64,000 nucleotides of DNA from contig CM029368.1 of NCBI GenBank assembly GCA_017165825.1, positions 30,236,638-30,300,637 of the forward strand. The letters run 5' to 3'. The notes below the pieces were generated by a model that was given only the letters and a program-made list of their open reading frames with translations, was not told the origin of the DNA and ran no database searches. The stretch is from Hepsetus odoe (lineage: Eukaryota > Chordata > Actinopteri > Characiformes > Hepsetidae). Positions within the stretch are counted from its first letter, which is position 1. Every line of letters starts with the position of its first letter. A program made the position numbers and the translations under genes. Below are positions 23,382 to 34,990 of the stretch, piece after piece.

Positions 23382-23590
23382 ACGTGACTATTTGTCATTG
23401 TGAAACACAGCCCAACACACAGTGAACCACAATGAAATGCAGTCTCTGCATTTAACCCACACACACCAGCAAGGGCAACTATTGAAATCACCCAGGAAGC
23501 AGTGATGGGGATGGTACCTTGCTCAAGAATTATCTCGGGCAGCTTCCATCTGGGATTTGAACATGGCCTTCAATCTTGGGGCCAACTCTA
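23382..23590 (-). mobile_element. SINE type A, decayed and head-truncated
   Basis: Tail, middle (CTCTGCATTTAACCCACAC, AGCAGTGATGGGGATGGTACC) and B-box region (GGGATTTGAACATGG) are visible in reverse. It stops at CCAACTCTA, so the A-box end is missing. Older than most copies. Confidence 0.85.
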
Positions 23591-24678
23591 CGTATATTTT
23601 CGCTTGACTCTTTGTTTTGTGTACCTACAGGCAGTGAAAAAAACTCATTAACAATACCCTCAACATGCTCTCTTTCATTTCACTCCTTCTTTAATGCTGA
23701 GAATGCATTAAACTACCAACTACCCTCATAATAGTTGCTCAAAATCAATTCTGTGGTCAGAAACAATGATTGGGTAGAGGGTAACAGATGGACTGCAATC
23801 TGTAATGTGCAACCAGTTACATGCAGTAGACAATGAATAGCAAGTCAAGATGGTATAGGTACATATCTGAAAAAGGTCTTGTCTCTCCGAAAAAGTAACA
23901 TTATAGGTGAACCAAAACATCTCCATCTCCATCACCTATTTTATTTCTTTTAGGTCTGGTTGTCATATCTTTTTAAATTTGTCAACTTTGTCTTACAATT
24001 TGCTATAATAAAGACTTTTCCATCACACTTAAATGCAAACCTTTCCTGATAGTAGAGAAGATGGCTCAGATCCCCCCTGAACTAATCTTTATGCGCACCT
24101 TTTGGTGATGTTTCGTGTTTAATGATTTAATTTAGAGATTGCACTTGAAGGCATATATCACGCGCTATGGGTTCAAATCTACTTAGGGTGGGAATAATGG
24201 CTTTGGCCTTATTCTCTGGAAGCCATTCTCCAAATGTTAGCTCCTTGACAATATTTTACTAAACAGTTTGTAATGTCGTTAGGATCGACGTGACTTCTGT
24301 CTCAACTCTTACCCCGTCTCATGCTCTGGCTGAATCTATCAACCGGAACCGATTGTCAGCCATCACTGATATCTGTCTGACCCCAATTGTGGCCATCTGT
24401 TTATCTTCATTTGCCAAATTTAGTCTAGACAGCTCCGCTGCCAGAACAGTTGACCGAAGCATTCTGTGGTGATGGAGGTGTAGGCCATGAGGTTTTGCGA
24501 CCACACAAATTACAGCACCAGACAGTAGAGCTTCAATAAAGTTTGTTCTGTGGAGCAGTCTTGTGGCCTCCAAGCTTCAGAATGCTCTTCACTAGAGAAT
24601 CCCCCATGAACTCTGATCTTCCTTCCACTTTAACCTTAAAACCTTTCTCTCAAAGCTTCTACATTTAATTCCTCTTGG
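23591..24678. other. Unassigned unique sequence, with an unexplained open frame
   Basis: An 84-codon minus frame (24319-24573) and a 60-codon plus frame (24290-24472) overlap here. The minus frame has mixed composition, but I recognise no family and see no good splice sites. No repeats are seen. Confidence 0.4.
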
Positions 24679-24894
24679 TGTTAAATTTGGCAGTGGTGGC
24701 CTAGTGGTTAGGGTGTTGGCCTTGTGATGCGGAGGGTGGGGTTGAGAGCCTCCCAATGGGTTGCCCTGAAGTACCCTTGGGCAAGGTGCCGTCCCTGTCC
24801 TGCTCCTCCCTGCGATGGGCTGGCGACCCTGCCAGGGTGGGCTGGATACCAGCGACCCCGTTTGGGACAAGTGGCAGAAGATGGATGTTAAATT
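24679..24894 (+). mobile_element. SINE type B with 9-base target-site duplication
   Basis: A box in CCTAGTGGTTAGGG; B box decayed (GGGGTTGAGAGCC). Tail GATGGGCTGGCGACC, CCCCGTTTGGGACAAGTGGC and AGAAGATGGA. TGTTAAATT flanks the element at 24679-24687 and 24886-24894. The tail is shortened relative to the 3788 copy. Confidence 0.9.
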
Positions 24895-26060
24895 ATTATT
24901 AAATTTTATTTGAATAAATAATATATGTGATCATTCTGGGAGACTACGGTGTTGTACAGATACGAGTAACGAGATAAAGAATTGAAAATGAGGAAAGTGC
25001 AAAGGTTAATCAATTAATTAGTCGACGCAATAACGGATAATAGAAATAATTGTTGCATGTTCCCCTGTGCACCCACTAATGTGTCCCAGGCTTATGGACC
25101 TTATGCACTGCATGCTTTCCTGTTTACTCTTCTCTAACATCACAGATTCAACTCCACAGCTAATTATCAAGCAGGGAAAACACCAGAATGTGCCAAGCAT
25201 GTCTAGGCCTTGGACTGGGAATTACTGGCTTAGGAAACCACCAGACAAACTAACATATATTTAGGTCTGCAGCAGGTGTGTCAGACTCTCAGGGGGGTGT
25301 GATACTAAATGCATCTTTAACTATAAAGCCTCCATTTCTGGAAACCTTTCCTTTCACTCTTGCTGGGACCCATCTGTCATTGATCAGTTAGGAAAGTCTA
25401 ATACAATTTTTTATTTCCTGACTGCATAGTCACACTAGGAAGCGACAGATTGTCAATCTTCAGATGAGGTGGGTGGTGACAGAATACTTTGCCTCAAGAA
25501 GCAATTTAAAGGACCATAAACCAAACTGTAAAGAAAATGTGCTGAACAGTGTTTGTGCCACAAGTAATCGGTCAACTAGATGATGTCATCAGTAATATTT
25601 AGTCTATAAATTGTGTTGTGCTCCGTTTTAATGTTAATATCTACTGTGGAAAAGGGTGAGATTTTGATGCAGAATTTAAACTGTGGTGAAAAAGTTGGAG
25701 ATTGTGGTGAGCTCATCTGTCAAACAGGGAAACATTTAAAGAAACTTGAAGATTAACTTTTCCTTCACTGTGTAGAGCTATTATTTGGTTGCAACAAAAG
25801 TGTACACGCTGATGTACTTGGGCTCTTTTGAGAGCTGAGCATTTCTGCAATTTTGATTCTCAAAAATTTTACCAAACTTTGACTTTTGCAGCCCAAAGTA
25901 TACACAGCCCAAAATGCACACAGTGCTCCTCAACACTGGCTCACATGAAAATAATTTTTACTTTTACACTCTCACCAATGTCCATGTGAACTTACAGTTA
26001 GTATCAAGTAGATATGTTCAGTGCATTCTCTCACTGGTTAGACCTGGATTGAAGATTAAA
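24895..26060. other. Unassigned unique sequence
   Basis: AT-rich with no repeat family, microsatellite or gene recognised. Confidence 0.5.
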
Positions 26061-26440
26061 CAGCAACATTTGTTTGGAACGACAGAGAAATCAACAAGTC
26101 TACTTTTGATTGACAGTTTCTGGAGGACACTTCTCACTCTAGTACATTCTGAAAGTCCTCGTTTTTTGAAATGGAGATTAGGGGAGAGCTAATGTAAAAT
26201 CTAACATAAAACATTGTAATTCCACCTGGGTATTTCAGAATGGTGCTGAAACTAAAGCCTTAGCTCTAAGGCTAGTTTTGTGGATTGTTAGAGCATTCAA
26301 CACTAACTCTGTAAACCCATCTGGACTCTCAACAACAGACAGGCAATACTAGTCAAACCTTAATCCATCCAGCATTATGAAAGCTAACTGTTGCTCAATA
26401 AGAAGAGTGGAATTAGTCAAATTCTCCCCAGTGATGTCTT
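26061..26440. other. Unique sequence with an exact PBX-MEIS word
   Basis: TGATTGACAG lies at 26107-26116. The surrounding sequence is unremarkable, so this copy may be a chance match. Confidence 0.3.
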
Positions 26441-27110
26441 TCAGATTGCCTGACAGCAGTTATACCTCAAGCCCATTGACTTGGGAAATGAAAAACAACA
26501 TTAAAGACAATGCGTTTCCTCTGTTCCCTGAATCACGTTTCCTCAGCTTGTAATTAATCCAGGACACAACTGTTAATTTGCTGCATGTGCTCTTTTTATG
26601 AGCTGAGGCAGTGGCAAGCAACATGAAAACAACAACATAAACAACAGCCTTTATTTTTATCGTACAAGCGGTGTGTTTGAACGTGTACTCTCTCTCTCTC
26701 TCCCTCCTCTCTCGTCCTCTCTCCATCATCCTCCCATAATAGCCCCCTCCTACCTTTTCCCTTTTTATCAGGCAGTCCATTCTTGCATATGTTCGCTGCC
26801 TGTTGGCTGAGGTTCTTGGCAGGATCAAAGGCTGCCATGTGATCTCATAAAGCTCGGTTAAAAAGCCCAACTCATCGATTTCCTAATAACCGTTGAGACA
26901 ATCAACCACCACAGCATTCAAAGTGTACAACGCTCTGCTCCCAAACACTCCTGAAGCAAGAGCATCCTGTTTGTTCTCTGCAAATGAATAGCATTCGCGC
27001 TTGTATCTCGTTCTGATTTCTGCTTGCAGCTGAAAGCTGAAAAGAAAGAAAATACTTTGCCATGCTTTGAAATAAGGGGTGGTAAGCGGCATCATTAATT
27101 ACAGTCTTGG
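26441..27110. promoter_or_regulatory. Possible conserved noncoding block with a short CT tract
   Basis: Repeat-free apart from CT-rich 26690-26725. Contains GCTTGTAATTAATCCAGG and GGCATCATTAATTACAG. The 136-codon minus frame (26460-26870) crosses the CT tract and has no recognisable domain. Confidence 0.3.
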
Positions 27111-27934
27111 ATTTGGATTGTGATTATTATTTTTTTATCATGGGCTTGGGTTCCTGCACTACTATATAGATGAATATGCCTCACTCTCCCATGTGCACTG
27201 TCAGCGCTTCATAGGTGTACTACATGTCATCTGGCCTGTTGTGAATTTCTGACTGGACCTTTTTTTAAAAAGTTGTTCAGTCTTCCACCTCAAATTCCAA
27301 GGATTACAATTATTATTTAGTCAGTGCCAGAAATCAATGCAAACAGACTGCGTTATTTTGAAGTTATAGAGTGTAGAATGGAAGCCCGGACTCAGTTTTG
27401 GCTACTGGTCAAAAGACTTTTCAGTAGTGCTTTGTTAATGGAGTTTCTTAGGCATACGGTGAATTTTCTTTAACGGTTTGGCGGCCAAGTCGGCCATTTA
27501 TTTGGCTTTTAGTCAACATTCCCTGTTGTTAGAAATGAACTTTACTCAGCTCATAGGCCTTGTGGACTTTTCTGATTGCTGTACTACAGTCTAATTTGTT
27601 TACTGAATGCTCACATAATTTCCCAACAAATAAAACAACAACAGTATCACACCATTCTGCCAACCTGGCCAAAACATTCCCTTCCACTTGGAATAAATTC
27701 ATTGGAAGCGGAAATTTAAAAGCAACTTGGGTCTGATGTCATTTCGGGCTCCATCTTCCAGGTTCTGGGTGTAAATGGAAGTCATAGAATAAACCCGCGG
27801 CTGTTATGAAGCACAATTTTAAAGCATATAAGCAATACATACAAAAGGCTAGCCAAGCTACTACCCCTTTAAGATCAATAGGTTGTGGTCATTGTGTTGA
27901 AAGGTATCTGGCAGTTTGAGGTGAAGTGACAGTA
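27111..27934. other. Unassigned unique sequence
   Basis: No repeat or gene recognised. Confidence 0.5.
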
Positions 27935-27940
27935 CTCTCT

Positions 27941-28014
<74 letters not shown>
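27935..28014. repeat. (CT)n microsatellite
   Basis: About 80 bases of CT with one CCT interruption. Overlapping frames on both strands are low-complexity artefacts. Confidence 0.97.
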
Positions 28015-28020
<6 letters not shown>

Positions 28021-28120
28021 AGGGCCTGCAGGGGGGCTGAAATGCCAGCTGCCTGCCTGTGCCTCTGAATCACACCGTTCATATTTGACAGCAACTGACA
28101 ACTCTGTGTCTGTCCTCTGT

Positions 28121-28146
28121 CCTCTCTCTCTCTCTCTCTCTCTCTT
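28121..28146. repeat. (CT)n microsatellite
   Basis: Short clean CT tract about 100 bases after the long one. Confidence 0.93.
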
Positions 28147-28429
28147 CATTTTCCTCCTTCCATCACAGGACTCCATGCTCCTGGCTAATGTCAGCCGTCC
28201 CTCGTGCATGGAGAACTCTTCACCCACCACTGTACTCTGCACAAGGTTTAAGCTTGTTAGTTGCCATCGACAAGATAATTGTATTGATTTTTTTCTTGCT
28301 CTGGGTGAACTGATGTAATGTCATACTTTTGATGGCAGAGGACAAACACACCGGCCCAACCTTTCCAAAGTACAAAAAAAACAACAACAAAAAGTAGTAG
28401 CAATATTAATCTTTTTAGCAGCAACATTG

Positions 28430-28920
28430 TGATGTAGAAAGCGATAAAGGTGTCGCTGTATTTGTGTGAAACACATTCCGCGCCTTTATTTGAGAAAATG
28501 AGCATTTTAAACAGCAATATCGCAATTGTTGACAAGAAAATTGTTGTTATCCTACAGAGCTGGATGACCCAGAGTATGAGGATGGATGACAGAGTTGCTT
28601 TATATACAATGGCAGGCAAATGAAATTACAAGCTAAACAGGTAAATCATGGTGTTGTGTAAGCTGTAGGTTATCAGAGCTTTGGAAGCGTTCCAATTTGC
28701 CTTTACTTTCTATTTATGGGAGAAAACCTGGAGGCCAGAATATTGATCTTGCCTTATTATCATAGCAGAGAGCCCCAGGATCATAATTAATAAAAGAAAG
28801 TGGGCGATGGTGTTTAAAGTAAGATTGCTGATCCCTAGATTTAGTGCTTTGTTTTCAGATTCTCCATCATGGTAATCCACTCCTGCCACGGAGCGCCACG
28901 TACAGCACATCTCAGGCTGA
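28430..28920. promoter_or_regulatory. Candidate conserved noncoding block
   Basis: Repeat-free. Contains GCGCCTTTATTTGAG, CTATTTATGGGAG, GGATCATAATTAATAAAAG and TCCATCATGGTAATCC. The texture is typical of deeply conserved vertebrate noncoding elements. The 120-codon minus frame (28257-28619) is hydrophobic because of AT-rich codons and is not supported as a gene. Confidence 0.4.
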
Positions 28921-29109
28921 GAACCTGTCGGAATTCAGCCTTGATAAAGTCCCCAGGAACCTGTCTCTGTTAACATTTGCACAAAGAAAATGATGTGATG
29001 CTGTAGCACAGTGAAAATGAACGTGAACAAAGACTATTATAGTTAGTCATCAGCAGCATAAACCAGTGCCTTGCAAACTGTAAGTATCCATACAAGCTGC
29101 AGGAACTTA

Positions 29110-29325
29110 TAGCACTGGGCCACTTTACTGGAGACCCCATCCTTCTGCTTACATTTGCTCACTCTTAGGTAACTACAGTTTTAAAAGCTTTGGAGATTTT
29201 GGCAATGTTACACCAACTGGTGCAGATAAGGACTGCACAGCAGTGACACTGACAAGTTTTACGGGATTGAGAGTGGTCCACTGAGCAACGGCGAGAGAAG
29301 GATTTCTAATAAAGTGACCAGTAAT
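29110..29325. repeat. Dispersed fish repeat, copy 4 of 4
   Basis: Holds GCACAGCAGTGACACTGACA, shared with 7993-8011, then GAGAGTGGTCCACTGAGC, and ends GATTTCTAATAAAGTGACCAG (29301 on), matching the ends at 1372 and 8230. Confidence 0.55.
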
Positions 29326-29422
29326 TATATCATGCTTTATTTATCATGGGAAACTAATAGTTAAGTGAGATGGGGCGGGTATAAATAGGCTAAAAGGCCT
29401 CACTTTCATTCAAAAGGAAAAA

Positions 29423-29677
29423 AGTGAAAGTGACAACCCTTGTCATTGCAAGGTCACAGCACAGCAAGTGTAAACCACAACGAAATTGGACCTCTGCTTT
29501 TAACCCATGCACACAAACACCGTGCAGCAGTGGGCAGCTGTTGAAAGCACCCAGGGAGCAGTGACAGGGACGGTACCTTACTCAGGGGTACCTCAGGGCA
29601 TCCTACTTGTGAGGGAATCGAACCCACAATCTTCCGATGCTGGGCCAACTCCCTAACCACTAGGCCACCGCTGCCCC
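29423..29677 (-). mobile_element. SINE type A, well preserved
   Basis: Full length in reverse. The B box reads a perfect GGTTCGATTCC on minus (29614-29624) and the A box TAGTGGTTAGG is intact. With both internal promoter boxes intact, this is one of the least decayed copies. No clear target-site duplication, though an A-rich run lies on both sides. Confidence 0.94.
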
Positions 29678-29741
29678 ACAAAAAAAAAGCATGCAAATAA
29701 CTCTGTAAATAAATCTGTTTTTCTTATAAAATACCGGAGAT

Positions 29742-29874
29742 ACCCTCAGATATCAGTCAGTCATTTTCTGGGCCGCTTGTCCTAATTAGGGTTGCGGGGG
29801 GCTTGCTTGAGTCCATCCCAGCTCACACTGGGCGAAGGACGGGGACACACCCTGGACAGGTCACCCTCAGATAT
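29742..29874 (-). mobile_element. Type B tail only, 5'-truncated, with 12-base target-site duplication
   Basis: ACCCTCAGATAT occurs at 29742-29753 and 29863-29874. Between them lie 109 bases matching only the LINE-like tail of type B SINEs in reverse: CAGTCAGTCATTTTCTG, CCGCTTGTCCTAATTAGGG, CCCAGCTCACACTGG and GGACACACCCTGGACAGGT. This is a 5'-truncated insertion made by target-primed reverse transcription. Confidence 0.9.
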
Positions 29875-30404
29875 GAATTTATAATTTTGTCTGCAGTTAG
29901 TGTCAGATACAACTGAGCAAAGTGAATCTTTACAGGGCAGAAATGCGTGAATAATGCCTCATGAACAACATTGCTTCGTGAGAATCCTGTATTTATCCGA
30001 TATCCATCACTGTAATAATGCAAATTTCATTTAGGGCTCTTTAGAAATTTAGCATGTGTGTCATGTCTAATGAGTGTCTTTCAGTGTGACCTGTAATGTA
30101 CTGGTACCTGTCCAGGCTGTTTCTCTGTCTTTGGCCTATGGGCACTATAAGCTCCAGCACATCCGGCTAAAGCTCTTAAGTAATGGCCCGCACTCAAATT
30201 TGAACAACTAATTTTATTGTTTCATCGCTGTTTCCTTTCTTATAGGGATGTACAACATGATGCTGCAGATTTATTTATTTTTTTATGTGTAGCTAACTAT
30301 TAAATATTCATATCTACAATAATGACCCAATATTACAAGTAAAGTTGATTTACTGTTCATCCTCCAATTGTACTATGGAATGGTTTCTCTTGAAATCTGG
30401 ATAT
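29875..30404. other. Unassigned unique sequence
   Basis: No repeat or gene recognised. Confidence 0.5.
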
Positions 30405-30542
30405 TTATCTTAACTTACTCGCTCACTCATTTTCTTTGTCACTTGTCCTCATTTGGGTCCAGTGCAGTGCTGCAGCCTATCCCCGCACTCACAGAGTGAC
30501 TGGACACGTCGCCAATCCATCCCAGGACAATGATTATCTTAA
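30405..30542 (-). mobile_element. Second 5'-truncated LINE-like tail with 9-base target-site duplication
   Basis: TTATCTTAA flanks the insert at 30405-30413 and 30534-30542. The insert reads CTCACTCATTTTCTTTG, CACTTGTCCTCATTTGGGTC and GACACGTCGCCAATCCATCC, a diverged relative of the type B tail in the same orientation as the copy at 29754. Confidence 0.8.
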
Positions 30543-30699
30543 AATATATTTAAAAAATTGATTTATGTTGAATGCAATCATTTCTATTGTTGGTTGCTAC
30601 CTGAAACGCATTATTTAGGTTAACATACATTTTTTTTTCCAGCAAAGCCTAAATGAAGCTGTATAAAATGTCCTTGAAGCTTCTTTGTCTAACATGTCA

Positions 30700-31140
30700 C
30701 CTTGCTAACTAAAGAGGGGATTATGCTGATGAGCTGTCCCAACAGAGTGGCTCATGTCTGGCCCATGAAGTCTAGGCCACCAGGGGGTCCTGTGGAAGGT
30801 GAGATCTGTAGCGGTGAGGGGTGTGTGTGTGTGCTTTTTATTTAGCGGACTGTCTGTGACAGGGCCTCTGCCCCAGATAAGGTGTGCAGAGCCTCTTTTA
30901 CTGGCGAAATCTATTCTCACATTTGCCTCGGGGGCGAGTGGACTGTAACAGAATTTTTCAGGCCCTCTGGGTGCGACCACAAAGCAGAGAATAAATGGTG
31001 AAGGTGGCAGGGCCGGACAGAAAAATCAATGCCTGTTTATACAGACATGACAGTGGTAGAGCCCCCGCGATGGGCCGCCCGCTCACACTCCTCCACACGG
31101 ATGCTTTATTTCTTTCTGAGCAAACACACTCCTCTAACCT
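30700..31140. promoter_or_regulatory. Candidate conserved noncoding block
   Basis: GC-balanced, repeat-free sequence with a short GT run at about 30820-30834. Contains GATTATGCTGATGAGC, GCCCCAGATAAGG (GATA-like) and CTGTTTATACAGACATGAC. No coding frame convinces. Confidence 0.35.
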
Positions 31141-31177
31141 CAGCAAAGAGGCCAGAACAGTTGCTGGGTCTCTGCTG

Positions 31178-31180
<3 letters not shown>

Positions 31181-31227
<47 letters not shown>

Positions 31228-31229
31228 TT

Positions 31230-31286
<57 letters not shown>

Positions 31287-31305
31287 ACACACACACACAC
31301 ACACA
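31181..31305. repeat. Compound (CT)n(CA)n microsatellite
   Basis: About 50 bases of CT, a CGCTTTCT junction, then about 74 of CA with one CC interruption. Overlapping frames on both strands are artefacts. Confidence 0.97.
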
Positions 31306-32459
31306 GGAAAACACACATACATAGCATAGAATCACTTGTCACATTTCTAATTTAGGCCAGTTTTATTTCCTAAACAAATGCACTACTATCATTTCACCAA
31401 CTTTGACATTTAAACAAGGAACTATTCAGTGACTGGTTATGTTGTAATAGCACACTTTCACTTTGCATCGAGATTTATGCACCACTTTTGACATTCATTT
31501 TACTTCACTCTGAGCATTATAAAGCCAATTTCATTTACAAAGTCGTTTATAAAGCTCAGGAGCATTCAAATAATAAAATATGGTCACATAAAATAAAAAT
31601 GTACCCCCATTACTAAACCATGTGCTTTTAATATAATAAATACAGTCTGGAACTTAGATTATGATTCAGTTTATTTGGGTGAAAGTAAAAACAGCAAGGT
31701 TAGCAGAAAATGATTTGAAAAGAGTCAGGTAACACTTTACAGGAAGATCTCAGAAAAAGTGGAGTGGATCTCTGATGCGTGGTAACCTCAATGGTACCCC
31801 ATTGGTACCTCTAGTTAGGGATCATAATTCCATCATGATTAATTGCAGTTTTCATGTTTCTGACTGTACACCCTGACTCGACTCAAATCTGCCCCTTTTC
31901 CCTTGGAAAAACATAGTTAAGGTACAAAACTGGGCCTCAATGCTCAAATTACACCTTTATAGGTACATTTTGTGTCTGAATGAACCAAAAATGTATTTGC
32001 ACAACTTTTATTTATTTTATTCTGACAGTGGAGGGTAGCATTCATAAATGACATGTGCATCTAAGGCTTACATCAGTCGAACCTCTAAATGTTAAATCTG
32101 AGATGTTTATTTAAACTCTCATTTACTCTCATTACTATTAGACTAATAGTCTACAATAATAATAACTTCAATTGCATAAATTAAATTGCAGTTAAACAGT
32201 ACCTAAAGAATGTGTAGAAGGAATAAGCAAATGAAAGAGAAAATGAAATGTCAGCCTTTTTGGATGTGAACTCTACCTTCAACCCTTGCTATCCACATGA
32301 GACTGTTAGAGCCTGAGTGGGTTCACCTGTTGGAATCCTGAACCTTTTCATGAGTTTGTCATTCATTTAGTCACTTTTTTTAAATTATGTAGAAAAAAAA
32401 GTTGAATAATGGCGCTCTATACTTCATCATGTACAACTAACCAGAAATATGGAAATAAT
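31306..32459. other. Unassigned AT-rich sequence
   Basis: No gene recognised. GGTAACACTTTACAGG at 31728-31743 resembles the end of some fish DNA transposons, but no partner end is seen. Confidence 0.45.
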
Positions 32460-32691
32460 GAAAGTGATTGATTTGTGAAACACAGCACACACTGAAGCAC
32501 AACAAAGTTCAGCCTCTGCATTTTACAAATACACACCCACACATGGCCAGTGAAAGTGCCCGGGGAGCAGTTATGGGGACGGTAACTTGCTCGAGGGTAT
32601 CTCAGGGCAACCTACTGGTCTGGGATTCAAACTCATGGCGATCTGATCCTTGGCCCAACTCCCAACCACTAGTCCACCGTTGCATCGCTGC
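32460..32691 (-). mobile_element. SINE type A, diverged
   Basis: Reverse copy with tail AAAGTGATTGATTTGTG, middle CAGCCTCTGCATTTTAC, GCCCGGGGAGCAGTTATGGGG, GGTAACTTGCTCGAGGG and head CCAACCACTAGTCCACCG. The B box is decayed. A small CATCG insertion lies near the head end. Confidence 0.88.
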
Positions 32692-33616
32692 CACATGGAT
32701 ATAAATAATCTATTAAAAGAAATTAATTTTATAGATGATGAACAACACTAACCTGAATTTGACTCAACTAATTTGAATGCATAGGGTTTGTGTATCTAAT
32801 ACACTTTCATTTTCAGGACACTATTAGCATATTAGCACTTTTTTTTTTTTTTTTTACATTTTTTGGCAGAAAAATGCTTTGATATTAAAATGGTTGATTT
32901 CCAGCTTTTGGAATGATCTTTGTCCAATTACGGTTATTGTAAACAAGTAAATACCAATTCAGTCCAATGCAGTCTTCAGGAATGCAGATGTAATGGGTGA
33001 AGGTGCAGCGTAGCTGTGTTAGTCAAAGCTAATGCCCTGCTCTAGTAAATGCTCCTCTAAATGCGTCTGAGCAGTGATGCAATACCAGGCAGGCCAGCCA
33101 TAATTAGGCTTTTTATTTTCATTTGTTTAGTGTTCCATCATTCGGTGGCGCAGGGCGGTGGCCCAGGCTGTGCTCACAGGACTGTTCTGTCTCACTCTGA
33201 TGACTGTAGTGCATGTGGGTTTAATGTGGAAGCTCAGATGTGTTGAAGGTCATTGGGAATACAGACGTGTTTGCTTTTAGATACACTATAGCTGTGGGTA
33301 CCAACCAGCACTTGAGAAACCAAATGCATGTGCAGTCCATTCGAAAGAAAAACATGTTTAAACAATATCTCGCTAAATACTTCATGAATTTCACTCCTTG
33401 GACCAGTGATGGTTATTTTAATAAATATATTTTTTGTAAATTTAGGCTGGTAAACCAGTTAGGCTCAAATCTGCATCTGTTGTCATGGCAAATCCATAGT
33501 TACATCCAACCCCACACTAACCAAACAAATCTGTGTAGGGTAATGTGTAACGTTTCCATTCACACTTCTTTCAGCTGAATTGTTTACAAAGGTAAATGCA
33601 TGTTTTTTACATGTTT
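32692..33616. other. Unassigned sequence with a poly-T run
   Basis: T homopolymer at about 32838-32858. Otherwise unique; a 112-codon plus frame (33240-33578) is AT-rich and unrecognised. Confidence 0.45.
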
Positions 33617-33798
33617 AACTCATTCACTCACTCAATCATTCACTCACTCGCTCCCTTACTCTCACTCACTCACTCACTCACTCACTCACTCACTCACTCA
33701 CTCACTCACTCACTCACTCACTCACTCACTCACGCATTTATTCAGTACTTCAATAGTTCATCACTCACTCATTTATTCAGTAATTTACTCACTCACTA
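33617..33798. repeat. (CACT)n tetranucleotide microsatellite
   Basis: Clean CACT repeats at about 33659-33733, with diverged TCAT/TCAC units on both sides from 33617 to 33798. Overlapping Ser-Leu-Thr-His frames are artefacts. Confidence 0.96.
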
Positions 33799-34534
33799 AT
33801 GTATAATAACTTTTAAAATCTTGTGTGAATGCGTGTAACTGCATGAGTAAATACTGCAAAGAATAAATGTGTATTTATGTAAGCTGAGCTACTGTGAAGG
33901 CTCCACTGGAAGCTGCTTTTAATTACAGATTCCACTTCTGCCAACTATACACTGTACGGCCATCAGTGCCTAAATCTGTCTCCCATATTCTGGTGAACAT
34001 CTCTTTACTAATATCCTGCTATTCTCTCTTACTTTCAAGTGTTGACCAGAGGAGGACGGGTTCCCCTTAAGATACAAGGTTTCTTCCTCCAGCTTCAGAA
34101 AGCTTATTTTTTTGCTTTTGGCTTGTAGACTAGAGTCTTAAATATGTGTCCAATAATTACATTGTTTTAGCTTGTATTGTGCATCTGTTATTAATTATAT
34201 TTAATGCAGTGCAGGAGCATAATATATCTTCTTCTGAAAAAAAAGACAAACAAAAAAAAACAAATGGATTAAAAGATTGAAAGTCACACTTTCCTCAGAA
34301 TCTATCTGCTTGTTCCAACAGAAGCAATCAATCTACATAACAGACAGACTGATATGCATTTGCCAACACTGGCGATGGCAGTAAGGGTTAATAACTGAAT
34401 AATAATTGAATTTCTGTTTAAAATAAGTATTAATAACACAGCAGACAGCATTTCATAATATCTCAGCATCCCAGTGACTCTGGCTGAGATTGTTGTTGAT
34501 GTTGTGGTAATTTGCTTGTGTATGTACTCGACTA
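33799..34534. other. Unassigned unique sequence
   Basis: No gene or repeat family recognised. Short A-rich runs near 34220-34260. Confidence 0.5.
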
Positions 34535-34558
34535 CGTGTGTGTGTGTGTGTGTGTGTT
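34535..34558. repeat. (GT)n microsatellite
   Basis: Short clean GT run. Confidence 0.93.
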
Positions 34559-34789
34559 TGGGCCTGGTGCCTGCATGCGTATGTGCGCCCGCTGTGAACT
34601 CGGAGGGTCATTTGTAACTCATTGTGATTTATGGTTGTCTGAGATGAACAAATGGGTCTTCAGCAGTAAGCAGTCAGTCCCTGCAGTTTCTCTCATCACG
34701 GGGCTGGGTTAGATGAGGGGGGGACTGGTGGGGGACAGCTCTCTGTCTTCAGTTTCTGCAATTGATTTCCTCATCGCTTCAATTTGTCC

Positions 34790-34990
34790 CTTAATCTACT
34801 GATATGTTGATAAATTTTTCGCACTTTGTCAATTAATTTTTATGAAAAATGAGGACCCACGAATGGCGCTGGGCATCAATACGGGGCGGGCGGCGATTTG
34901 GTGACAAAATTAAGTGATAAAATTAATTGTCCTCCATTCTCTTTCCTGGGAAAACAGAACTAATGAGAGCAGCAATTAAAGATGCATGTG
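34790..34990. promoter_or_regulatory. Candidate conserved noncoding element
   Basis: Contains TTGATAAATTTTTCGC, GTCAATTAATTTTTATG, GACAAAATTAAGTGATAAAA and TTAATTGTCCTCC around a GC-rich core with GGCGCTGGGCATC and GGGCGGGCGGCGATTTGG. Such dense TAAT/ATAAA words flanking a GC core are typical of enhancers near developmental genes. Confidence 0.4.

Noticed and set aside
24319..24573. 84-codon minus-strand frame with mixed composition
   Set aside because: Also open on the other strand; no recognised domain or splice sites. Kept only as a note in the region entry.
30995..31342. Open frames on both strands with Ser-Leu, His-Thr and Cys-Val runs
   Set aside because: Artefacts of the compound CT/CA microsatellite.
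33617..33798. CRISPR-like regular repeats
   Set aside because: A simple tetranucleotide array with no spacers, in a vertebrate genome.
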